Shown piece after piece: positions 54,265-60,150 of a stretch of 60,150 bases of DNA. Both the position numbers and the translations under genes were made by a program. Source of the DNA: a virus; IMG/VR virus record IMGVR_UViG_3300046385_000041, positions 1-60,150 of that record. The stretch is one strand, 5' to 3'. The notes under the pieces were generated by a model. It worked only from the letters and a program-made list of their open reading frames with translations. It did no database searches and had not been told where the DNA came from. Each line of letters begins with the position of its first letter. The first letter of the stretch is position 1.

Positions 54265-54818
54265 TAAATTAATTTTTTAAGTTCTGCTATTGCTTTTGGG
54301 TCTACATCGTACTTATTTAGAATAGTATCTAATGTCGCTTGATCTTTCACGTAAGCTTTAGCTTTATCAAATGTCTCTGTACCTACTTCAATCTTAACTT
54401 TTGGTTTTGGATCTGCTTTTCCGTGATCAGGATCTTGAGTATCATCAATCAAGAATAGATTACCTAAAGCATACTTCTTACCATAACTAGATGCTGAACC
54501 AAACTTCTGTGGCATTTGCATACCTTTCTGATCAAGATCAACACCAACAACAGCTGTCGCATGTATTTCGGTAAGATTATCAGATATAGTTGCGGTTGAT
54601 TTCAACATTGGAAATTCTAAAAACTTACTGTCAATTAATTCTTCCGTCACTGTTACTGATACTCCTAATCTTAATAAAAATGGTTTTGTTGCTTCTAGTA
54701 TGTCCTCTGCCGATCTAAAATTGTACTTACCAAAAGAATTGAATCTAGATTTCTTAGCTTTAAATTCTGTTTGAATGACTGCTAACTTTTCATTCAAAGA
54801 CATTGTCTCATTTTTCAT
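54264..54818 (-). CDS. ERF-family single-strand annealing protein
   Basis: A 184-residue protein. The ERF core is clear: FGKYNFRSAEDILEATKPFL and the signature GSASSYGKKYALGNLFLIDD followed by DPDHGK. The C-terminal ~50 residues form a small helical domain (ATLDTILNKYDVDPKAIAE). It pairs complementary single strands made by the exonuclease downstream. Function is well supported by the family; the partner is inferred from coupling. Confidence 0.88.
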   Translation of the reverse strand: MKNETMSLNEKLAVIQTEFKAKKSRFNSFGKYNFRSAEDILEATKPFLLRLGVSVTVTEELIDSKFLEFPMLKSTATISDNLTEIHATAVVGVDLDQKGMQMPQKFGSASSYGKKYALGNLFLIDDTQDPDHGKADPKPKVKIEVGTETFDKAKAYVKDQATLDTILNKYDVDPKAIAELKKLI

Positions 54819-54844
54819 GGATATTTAATTTAATTGTTTACGTT

Positions 54845-55612
54845 TCAAAGATAATCAATAACTTGATTCGCATCTACATTATCAACTAATTTTTTTATTG
54901 CTTGCTTTTTAATCTCTGATATTCTAACATAAGCGCTAGCTCCATCTATATTTAATATTTCAGCGATCTCATTAGCTGAATGTTTATCGCAGTCTAAACC
55001 ATAACTTAATCTTAATACCTCGAACTCTTTGTCATCTAAATGTTTCTTAAGTAAGCTAGTTAAGTAAGCATTCATTAAACCTATATTGTATACCTCTGAT
55101 TGATCTGGTATTTGATACAACATATTCTCTTCATCGTCATCATCAATTTGTTCATCGATGCTTAAAAATATTGAATTAAAAAACATTGCAACTAATGTAT
55201 GGTCCTTGCTGTTATCTTTTCTTATTTCATTTAGCTTATGCTCTGGGATCTTAATTGAGCCTCTGTTAATATCTATAGCTCTTCTAATTGATCCTTTAAT
55301 TCTTTTAGATAGAAACGACTTAAGCGTACTTTCTTTATGCTCACTTTGATTTACTGTGTCCCATTCTATTTTGTCAACAGCTTGTATTAAACCTATTGAA
55401 CCATATTGAATTAAATCTGTTATATCAAGTACCCCTGACGCCTGCTGGCTAGTGGAAAACTTTCTTGCAATATTTTCAACAAATGGTAAGAACTTAATAA
55501 TTAACTCGTCTCGTGAACAACTAGCAGAAAACTCTTGTTCCGGAAATCTTTCTATCGAAGTATCTCGATCTTCTTTATACCTCAAATAATTATCTATATT
55601 ATAACTTTTCAT
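54845..55612 (-). CDS. Sigma-70-family transcription factor
   Basis: A 255-residue sigma factor. Region 2 is seen around residues 40-115 (DELIIKFLPFVENIARKF, DLIQYGSIGLIQAVDKI, LKSFLSKRIKGSIRRAI). Region 4 is at about 190-245 (LDDKEFEVLRLSYGLDC, NEIAEILNIDGASAYVRISEI). It would direct host RNA polymerase to phage promoters, most likely middle or late genes. No phage RNA polymerase is visible in this window. A sigma-like segment also occurs in the giant ejection protein. Confidence 0.85.
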   Translation of the reverse strand: MKSYNIDNYLRYKEDRDTSIERFPEQEFSASCSRDELIIKFLPFVENIARKFSTSQQASGVLDITDLIQYGSIGLIQAVDKIEWDTVNQSEHKESTLKSFLSKRIKGSIRRAIDINRGSIKIPEHKLNEIRKDNSKDHTLVAMFFNSIFLSIDEQIDDDDEENMLYQIPDQSEVYNIGLMNAYLTSLLKKHLDDKEFEVLRLSYGLDCDKHSANEIAEILNIDGASAYVRISEIKKQAIKKLVDNVDANQVIDYL

Positions 55613-55659
55613 ATTAAATAGTTTATTACCGAAGATACAGCTATTTAATTTACCTAATG

Positions 55660-55815
55660 CTAATTTTTTGCTAAAGTTTCTTTCTTCTTTGATTCCGCAT
55701 AGCCTTTACACTTATTACAAAGAACTTCGTCAGACCAACCTAAGTTAATTATACCATGGCAGCTATAACATAATGTAGCGCCTTCTACATTATTAAACTT
55801 ATGTATTGGTTTCAT
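55660..55815 (-). CDS. Small zinc-ribbon protein
   Basis: A 51-residue protein with two CxxC pairs (Cys16/Cys19 and Cys33/Cys36: CYSCHG, CNKCKG) and a basic tail, so probably one zinc ribbon. It overlaps the upstream gene by 17 bases. It may bind nucleic acid or protein; function unknown. Confidence 0.58.
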   Translation of the reverse strand: MKPIHKFNNVEGATLCYSCHGIINLGWSDEVLCNKCKGYAESKKKETLAKN

Positions 55816-56059
55816 CTTCTAATATTTTTTTACAGTCAGCTATTGTACGTATTCCTTGATGCGAATTAGTTAAAGCATATACTTTTGTGTCATCTGGTAA
55901 TTTATCTGCAAGATTACTTAACCATCTAGAATTTTTATAACTACGAAAGAAAACATCATGAAAAAAGCTTTCACTTATATATGGCTGCAATTCTCCCTCT
56001 TCATCTAACAATATTGCATCGTCTACAGGATATAATGGTATTCCAAATTTTGTACTCAT
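55799..56059 (-). CDS. Small hypothetical protein
   Basis: An 86-residue acidic protein (FGIPLYPVDDAILLDEEGELQ, FFHDVFFRSYKNSRWLSNLA). It shows no membrane segment or known motif. It is translated as part of the early-type minus-strand operon. Function unknown. Confidence 0.55.
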   Translation of the reverse strand: MSTKFGIPLYPVDDAILLDEEGELQPYISESFFHDVFFRSYKNSRWLSNLADKLPDDTKVYALTNSHQGIRTIADCKKILEDETNT

Positions 56060-56061
56060 AA

Positions 56062-56286
56062 TTAATATTCGTTTTTATATTCAAATTCTACTTCATAACC
56101 TAATTTTTTTAACACAGCCTCTAATGAATTCTCAGTATCCATTCCTATATAACTATTATCGTATACTTCTGAATTAGGATGCTCTAATTTTTCTCCATTA
56201 AGATATAAATATGTTCCGTAATTATCGCAGCAACCATCACCACAAGTAGAATGCCAATCTTCAAATGTTATTTTTAATTTACTCAT
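56062..56286 (-). CDS. Small hypothetical protein with Cys/His cluster
   Basis: A 74-residue protein starting with a region rich in His, Cys and Gly (FEDWHSTCGDGCCDNYGTYL), which might hold a metal. The second half (NSLEAVLKKLGYEVEFEYKNE) looks like a helix plus strand. It overlaps the next upstream gene by eight bases. Function unknown. Confidence 0.55.
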   Translation of the reverse strand: MSKLKITFEDWHSTCGDGCCDNYGTYLYLNGEKLEHPNSEVYDNSYIGMDTENSLEAVLKKLGYEVEFEYKNEY

Positions 56287-56470
56287 CTTTTTCTTTTTTA
56301 TATTCTATTATAAATCCTATTAACACTATTATATTCATTCCGCATGACATTAGTATTTCGTGTATATCTTCATATATATTTATAGATAAATGAATGTGAC
56401 CTATTGTCCAGAACGGTATTGCTAAATTAGATGATACCCAAACTAATGTATATTTAACAAACTCTTTCAT
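56279..56470 (-). CDS. Small membrane protein
   Basis: A 63-residue protein with two hydrophobic segments (KYTLVWVSSNLAIPFWTIGH and LMSCGMNIIVLIGFIIEY) and a charged C-terminal tail (KKEKDE). It probably spans the inner membrane twice. In an early-type operon such proteins often modify the host envelope or block other phages, but this is only a possibility. Confidence 0.58.
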   Translation of the reverse strand: MKEFVKYTLVWVSSNLAIPFWTIGHIHLSINIYEDIHEILMSCGMNIIVLIGFIIEYKKEKDE

Positions 56471-56495
56471 ATTTCATATTGCGATATGAGATGTG

Positions 56496-56666
56496 TTATT
56501 CTTTATATGTATCAGCTAATTCTATAATAGCTTTCTGAATTGTCTTTTCAGTGAATGTTGCTTGATATAATAACCCAATTATAATATCAAAATATTCATC
56601 AATATTTGCTCCTTCATGAGCTTCAACTGTAAATGTTTTACCGTATGTTTCTAATGTTAATTTCAT
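56496..56666 (-). CDS. Small hypothetical protein
   Basis: A 56-residue protein (MKLTLETYGKTFTVEAHEG ... IIELADTYKE) with two strands followed by two helices, resembling small widespread phage proteins of unknown role. It ends 25 bases before the membrane-protein gene and is immediately preceded by the gene at 56668. Confidence 0.6.
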   Translation of the reverse strand: MKLTLETYGKTFTVEAHEGANIDEYFDIIIGLLYQATFTEKTIQKAIIELADTYKE

Positions 56667-56667
56667 A

Positions 56668-56904
56668 TTATCTGTATTTTCTTATTAATTCAAATGTTTT
56701 TTTAATATCTGTTATCTTCATTTCTTCACGTTCGGACATCGGCATGAAAGATACTGTAAAGCCGTGATTTGCTAAATAGTAATCCTCTTTTTTAATTGCA
56801 TTACCATTTACTTTATAAAGATATACCCAAGGGTAATTACCAACTAATTCAATTTCAATGTTAATTGCTTTTAATCTTAAAACTAATCTATCTAATACAT
56901 TCAT
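56668..56904 (-). CDS. Small hypothetical protein
   Basis: A 78-residue protein (RLVLRLKAINIEIELVGNYP, GFTVSFMPMSEREEMKITDI) with an alpha/beta pattern and no motif. The stop is one base before the ATG of the next small gene. Function unknown. Confidence 0.55.
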   Translation of the reverse strand: MNVLDRLVLRLKAINIEIELVGNYPWVYLYKVNGNAIKKEDYYLANHGFTVSFMPMSEREEMKITDIKKTFELIRKYR

Positions 56905-56923
56905 AATCCTTTTTCTTTTGGTG

Positions 56924-57553
56924 TCATAAGCTTTGGTTTAGTAATTCTTTTTCTTTTTTTAATTCGTTACTCATATTACGATGTATTGTTCTGGTTGTGC
57001 ATTGGAAATAATCCGCAATCTTTTTAATTGTAATCTTTTGATCTGCATCGTGCATGTATAGCATTGCGTCATATATGTCCGAATCTGAGACTATTTTACT
57101 CTTGCCTGCTATTTGTCCAACTATAGATAGTTTCTCGTTTAAACTAAGCCCAGAATTGTCCTTAAATATAATCTTACGATTCTTATTTGGTGGCGGTTCT
57201 TCTAGGTCTTGTAAGCTAACATCGTAAACCATACTTTGTAATAATTGCTCGCTAACATTAAAAGTAACAAATCCGTTTGTTTTATCGCAGATAAACCTTG
57301 CGACCTCAATAAACTGATCTTGATTCATTTGATGATTAAGATACCATAAAACATATAAATGCCATTTTAAAGACTTGTATGTGGTTATCTTAGCTTTGCT
57401 TCTAAATAAATCGTAACATTCAAATGTGCCGTTTTCGTAATAGTCACCCCAGTCAAACTTTTGTGTTGGTTTATCTGTTATAGGATTTTGCCGATATATT
57501 ATTCTATTTTTATTCAAGTGTTCTAATTTTCTATCGTATTGCATATGTGACAT
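56924..57553 (-). CDS. HTH-containing regulatory or replication protein
   Basis: A 209-residue protein. The C-terminal 45 residues (ITIKKIADYFQCTTRTIHRNM) form a clear helix-turn-helix with the recognition helix TTRTIHRNMS. The N-terminal part is aromatic-rich (KSLKWHLYVLWYLNHQMNQ) and may bind another protein or nucleic acid. It may regulate early genes or help start replication. It is the largest protein in the small-gene cluster. Confidence 0.6.
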   Translation of the reverse strand: MSHMQYDRKLEHLNKNRIIYRQNPITDKPTQKFDWGDYYENGTFECYDLFRSKAKITTYKSLKWHLYVLWYLNHQMNQDQFIEVARFICDKTNGFVTFNVSEQLLQSMVYDVSLQDLEEPPPNKNRKIIFKDNSGLSLNEKLSIVGQIAGKSKIVSDSDIYDAMLYMHDADQKITIKKIADYFQCTTRTIHRNMSNELKKEKELLNQSL

Positions 57554-57577
57554 TAGCCTATTACTATTATTAATTAA

Positions 57578-57691
57578 TTAGCTTACGTCACACTTTTCAT
57601 ATTCAACGATGCCATATAACGTTTCATAAATTATTTTCTCTTCGAGATATTCTTCAGCATACTGTTCAACAAGTTGTTTCGCTTTGCTCAT
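57578..57691 (-). CDS. Very small acidic helical protein
   Basis: A 37-residue helical protein (MSKAKQLVEQYAEEYLEEK ... EYEKCDVS). Its start overlaps the stop of the upstream gene by one base (TAATG), which supports it as real. Function unknown. Confidence 0.5.
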   Translation of the reverse strand: MSKAKQLVEQYAEEYLEEKIIYETLYGIVEYEKCDVS

Positions 57692-57948
57692 TATAATTCT
57701 TTTTTAAGTTCATCAATGCGTTCTTTTACGGCTTGCGCCTCAGTATATAATTCTTTTTCAATTAACCTATCAAGATGGGCCTGCAAGTTATCAATTCTAG
57801 TTTGAATATTTGTTGTACCTTTAATAGAAATATCCATTATAACTTGATCTTTCATTTCTAACATAAATTCTTTATCCCATTCTTCCTGCTTTTTTACTAG
57901 CTTTTGAAATACTAATTCCGCAATTCTTTCGATTTCTTCTTCTTTCAT
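57691..57948 (-). CDS. Small coiled-coil protein
   Basis: An 85-residue, mostly helical protein with heptad spacing from about residue 40 to 84 (TRIDNLQAHLDRLIEKEL, AVKERIDELKKEL). It begins with a charged helix (KEEEIERIAELVFQKLVKK). Its stop overlaps the next small gene. Function unknown. Confidence 0.58.
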   Translation of the reverse strand: MKEEEIERIAELVFQKLVKKQEEWDKEFMLEMKDQVIMDISIKGTTNIQTRIDNLQAHLDRLIEKELYTEAQAVKERIDELKKEL

Positions 57949-57961
57949 ATTTTATTTGTTT

Positions 57962-58336
57962 TTAAAAGTTTACACCACATTTTTTACAGTAAGTAGTTAA
58001 GTCAAATGAATCGCTTGTTCTTACAAAATCGTGTTGACACCTTTGTTTTTTAGATTTTTCAAGCCATTCATTAAATTGAGATTCTTCTAAATTTAGCGTT
58101 GTGCATCCATTAAATGCTAATTTAAAGCCTTTATTAAAAGATTTTTCAATTTGTTGCTTTTCTACCTCTAATAATTCTTCATTTATTCTTTTAATTATTT
58201 CAACAAATGTAATACGAATTGCTTCTTTAACAACATCACGAATTAATTCATTATTAATTTCATCAAAAGATTCATTTATTTTAGCAAGACTTTGTTCTAA
58301 ATCTTCTTTTAAATCTTGCATTGCGGTTTGTTTCAT
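57962..58336 (-). CDS. Helical protein with C-terminal CxxC motif
   Basis: A 124-residue protein. Residues ~1-90 are helical and acidic (MQDLKEDLEQSLAKINESFD). The C-terminus has CQHDF...YCKKCGVNF, one CxxC and a nearby Cys/His pair that may hold zinc. Similar short proteins with this tail occur in many phages, with unknown role. Confidence 0.6.
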   Translation of the reverse strand: MKQTAMQDLKEDLEQSLAKINESFDEINNELIRDVVKEAIRITFVEIIKRINEELLEVEKQQIEKSFNKGFKLAFNGCTTLNLEESQFNEWLEKSKKQRCQHDFVRTSDSFDLTTYCKKCGVNF

Positions 58337-58394
58337 ATTATTTGTTTTACATTTATATTATCAATTAGCGTCCGTGTTTGGTTTGTAAGACGCA

Positions 58395-58622
58395 TTAATT
58401 CACCTTATAATATTTAGGGTATTTATTTTTTGTTCTTAAATATTTTTTATGATTTTCAATTATACTTAATGCTTCATTGTATGTTTTATTATGTGAGTAT
58501 TTTTCGGTTATATTCCATGCATAATTATTTATATTATCTATAGATGCCCACGATAGGAAAAAGTGCTCTCTACATTGCGGTATAAAAATGTTATCTGCTA
58601 CTTGTTTAATTCTGTATTGCAT
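58395..58622 (-). CDS. Small hypothetical protein
   Basis: A 75-residue protein (RIKQVADNIFIPQCREHFFL, HNKTYNEALSIIENHKKY). A short strand region is followed by a helix. It overlaps the gene upstream by 25 bases. Function unknown. Confidence 0.55.
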   Translation of the reverse strand: MQYRIKQVADNIFIPQCREHFFLSWASIDNINNYAWNITEKYSHNKTYNEALSIIENHKKYLRTKNKYPKYYKVN

Positions 58623-58825
58623 AGTTTACTTTCTAATATTAAAAATTCGTTATCATTACTATAAGTGTAGTTGCCAATTAAACAACCTGCTTGTGATCTT
58701 GTATAAAGATATGTTTGAGATCGCTTGTTAAACGGCTTGATACCCAGTGTTTTAGCGCGTGACAATAATGTATCAGAGTTTATATTTGTATAACCTGAAA
58801 TATCTTCTAAACTGTATAATTCCAT
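58598..58825 (-). CDS. MerR/HTH-like small protein
   Basis: A 75-residue protein. YSLEDISGYTNINSDTLLSRAK followed by YTRSQAGCLIG resembles a MerR or excisionase-type helix-turn-helix that selects DNA by its recognition helix. It may regulate early phage genes. The identification is by pattern only. Confidence 0.55.
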   Translation of the reverse strand: MELYSLEDISGYTNINSDTLLSRAKTLGIKPFNKRSQTYLYTRSQAGCLIGNYTYSNDNEFLILESKLCNTELNK

Positions 58826-58827
58826 TA

Positions 58828-59070
58828 TTAAAATTTTGTATTAGCAAATAAGTAAGCTGCTTCGTAAAAGTGCATTCTAATTATAAAGCTATCGCCGTTT
58901 TTTAAATAGATAATGCATCGATCGTTATTTTCCATAGATGCTCTTATTGCTGCCACTTCAGATTCATTTATAACAGCTTCAGCCCAAATTGATTCTTTTG
59001 ATTCAACACCAAGATTAGCAAGATCTTTATTGTAAACTTCTATTTCTACTTGTATAAAACTATTTTCCAT
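58828..59070 (-). CDS. Small hypothetical protein
   Basis: An 80-residue protein with strands (FIQVEIEVYNKDLANLGV, SFIIRMHFYEAAYLFANTKF) and a short helix, and no known motif. It overlaps the dimer-glycosylase-like gene by one base. Function unknown. Confidence 0.55.
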   Translation of the reverse strand: MENSFIQVEIEVYNKDLANLGVESKESIWAEAVINESEVAAIRASMENNDRCIIYLKNGDSFIIRMHFYEAAYLFANTKF

Positions 59071-59510
59071 TATTTATCTTTTAAGTGTGCTTTACCAATT
59101 GTATAATATTTTTGGTAACCATCAACAGCATCGGCCATTTTGTATTCGTCAGGCATACATTGCGGTGGATCACAAAAGTCGACAGCGTGTATAGCATGCG
59201 GTACATTAGAAAGAATCTCACGACACTTTGCAATAGTTAAATGATGTTTACCGTAACGTTTAGTATATTCAGCACCAAGAGCTAACATATATTCGTAGCA
59301 CCACATATAATTAGCCACTGATGATCGTACCCATACAGCAGATGGATGATTCATGTGGGTTTTTTTGTATGGAACATCGCCTGGATTACCAGCTAAATGA
59401 TGCGCTGTACAAAGCAATTGCGCTGCTTCTAAGACCATTTTAACAACATGCTTATTGTAATGTTGCTCAGCTGCTTTAACTGGATCTCTGTCTAAATAAA
59501 ATATATTCAT
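59070..59510 (-). CDS. Pyrimidine-dimer DNA glycosylase-like protein
   Basis: A 146-residue protein of a family common in phages. MNIFYLDRDPVKAAEQHYNK, HVVKMVLEAAQLLCTAH, HMNHPSAVWVRSS, EYTKRYGKHH and FCDPPQCMPDEYK are its characteristic blocks. The family is generally annotated as pyrimidine-dimer glycosylase (DenV-like), but I have not verified catalytic activity. It would repair UV damage, useful for a marine surface phage. Confidence 0.72.
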   Translation of the reverse strand: MNIFYLDRDPVKAAEQHYNKHVVKMVLEAAQLLCTAHHLAGNPGDVPYKKTHMNHPSAVWVRSSVANYMWCYEYMLALGAEYTKRYGKHHLTIAKCREILSNVPHAIHAVDFCDPPQCMPDEYKMADAVDGYQKYYTIGKAHLKDK

Positions 59511-59564
59511 AGTTTGTTTTTTTATATTAATATTATCAATTGTTATTCGTATTTGTTTTGTAAA

Positions 59565-59849
59565 CTACTCCTCGGTTTCAAAATAACACGGTATTTTTAA
59601 TTTAAAATTATCTTCAGTTTCTAATTCTAATATAGGCGTTGCAAAATAACTTCTATGAATACCAGCAATCTTTGTTCCTTTAGATAATTTATTTGTGAAC
59701 TTACCGTCTTCCCATATAGTTTCAGCAGTCCAAAACCAATCTTCTTCCATGCCAAGTGACGCAGATATTAATTGCCCAAATCCTTGATCAGATAAGTATT
59801 GTTTTATAGTTGCTTTCGCTTTTTTGTAATCATAATTTTTGTAATACAT
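59565..59849 (-). CDS. Small hypothetical protein near the tRNA genes
   Basis: A 94-residue protein (DYKKAKATIKQYLSDQGFGQ, EDWFWTAETIWEDGKF, KIPCYFETEE). The SDQGFGQ...EEDWFWT and ETIWEDG blocks look conserved, in a type of protein frequent in phage early regions. No catalytic motif is recognised. Confidence 0.58.
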   Translation of the reverse strand: MYYKNYDYKKAKATIKQYLSDQGFGQLISASLGMEEDWFWTAETIWEDGKFTNKLSKGTKIAGIHRSYFATPILELETEDNFKLKIPCYFETEE

Positions 59850-59869
59850 AGTGTTTGTTTTGTAAATTG

Positions 59870-59940
59870 TGACCGAGATAGGATTCGAACCTATATGTAG
59901 TAGGATTTCTACTATGCTTTACCAATTACGCCACTCGATC
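59870..59940 (-). tRNA. tRNA-like gene with atypical anticodon loop
   Basis: The minus strand folds into a cloverleaf of 71 bases: a 7-bp acceptor stem (GATCGAG/CTCGGTC, one wobble), a D-arm with the conserved GG, a 5-bp anticodon stem (TAGTA/TACTA) and a perfect T-arm (ATAGG TTCGAAT CCTAT). The loop reads GAAATCC: no U at position 33, formal anticodon AAT, and G32-C38 could pair. The variable region has only three bases. It may be degenerate or specialised. No CCA is encoded. Confidence 0.6.
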
Positions 59941-59945
59941 ATTTG

Positions 59946-60018
59946 TGGACCTAGTAGGATTCGAACCTACGACCTTGACATTATGAGTGTCCTGCTCTAA
60001 CCAACTGAGCATAAGTCC
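59946..60018 (-). tRNA. tRNA with CAT anticodon (Met, or Ile with lysidine)
   Basis: A 73-base tRNA on the minus strand: acceptor stem GGACTTA/TAGGTCC with one wobble, D-arm GCTC...GAGC, anticodon loop CTCATAA (CAT), and T-arm GTAGG TTCGAAT CCTAC. One mismatch (G27-A43) and one fewer base between acceptor and D-stem are unusual. It lacks the three G-C pairs of initiator tRNA. It lies five bases from the previous tRNA-like gene. CAT could read Met codons or, if lysidinylated, the ATA Ile codon, which is common in this AT-rich phage. No CCA is encoded. Confidence 0.85.
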
Positions 60019-60025
60019 TTAAGTA

Positions 60026-60150
60026 TTACTGTTCAGCAATAATACTATCGTCACCAAATACTTCTGTAAAGTTATCCAGCATATATTCATCAAACTCTTC
60101 AGTCCAACGATCAAAATCTACATTAACATGATTAAGTACAAGCTGATTGT
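60026..60150 (-). CDS. C-terminal end of a gene cut by the window edge
   Basis: The minus strand has an open frame of 40 codons ending in TAA at 60026: NQLVLNHVNVDFDRWTEEFD...EYMLDNFTEVFGDDSIIAEQ. It is acidic and looks like the helical end of a larger protein. The product cannot be named from this part alone. Confidence 0.6.
   Translation of the reverse strand, partial: NQLVLNHVNVDFDRWTEEFDEYMLDNFTEVFGDDSIIAEQ

Noticed and set aside
1-60150. Prophage or mobile-element signs (integrase, transposase, attachment repeats)
   Set aside because: None was found; the homing endonuclease is the only mobile-type gene and it is free-standing.

Overview
This window is most of a double-stranded DNA tailed phage (podovirus type) that very probably infects a member of Bacteroidota, most likely a flavobacterium or relative. 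The reasons are: AT-rich DNA; tightly packed genes with TAATG-type overlaps; almost no Shine-Dalgarno sequences but a recurrent A/T leader of the form TTAAATTAAATAAAATG before start codons; and head and portal proteins that look to me like those of crAss-like phages and Cellulophaga podoviruses (recalled family resemblance, no search was run). No integrase, transposase or CRISPR array is visible, so a lytic or non-integrating lifestyle fits best. The window is not the complete genome: no DNA polymerase is present and the right end cuts through a gene.

Layout. The plus-strand half (1-43203) is the virion, lysis and packaging half. Bases 12-9635 hold an array of adhesion proteins: tail-fibre-like genes, three of them ending in an S74 intramolecular chaperone. 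Bases 9646-11611 hold small proteins and a lysis cassette: two small membrane proteins (holin candidates), an M15-type endolysin and a probable one-piece spanin. Bases 11666-13470 carry a GroEL/GroES pair. Bases 13467-17134 hold small proteins, including a mini metallopeptidase, a probable tandem GroES-like protein and a candidate small terminase. Then come the large terminase, portal, scaffold-like protein, major capsid protein, ring/adaptor proteins, a large muzzle/propeller protein, and a T7-like ejection cassette (acetyltransferase-like, gp14-like, gp15-like, and a giant 2545-residue protein).

A bidirectional terminator at 43241-43270 separates this from the minus-strand half (43271-60150), which holds metabolism and replication: a 2OG-Fe(II) oxygenase, class I ribonucleotide reductase (both subunits), a GIY-YIG homing endonuclease, a resolvase-like nuclease, two all-alpha NTP pyrophosphohydrolase-like proteins, a thymidylate-synthase-fold enzyme, a T7-gp4-like primase-helicase, an SSB-like protein, endonuclease VII, a RecE-like exonuclease, an ERF annealing protein, a sigma factor, and many small early-type genes. 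Two tRNA-like genes and the end of a further gene follow.

The most interesting points. (1) The thymidylate-synthase-like enzyme has Asp where true thymidylate synthases have the dUMP-reading Asn. That is the hallmark of dCMP hydroxymethylases and methylases; together with the neighbouring MazG-like enzymes it suggests cytosine modification in the phage DNA. (2) The giant ejection protein carries a zincin motif, a sigma-region-2-like segment, an acetyltransferase-like segment and three IKFS motifs at apparent domain borders. (3) There is a phage chaperonin pair plus a second, tandem co-chaperonin-like gene. (4) A GIY-YIG fragment is joined in frame to MazG. (5) One tRNA-like gene has a non-canonical anticodon loop. 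No stretch over 300 bases is without a gene.
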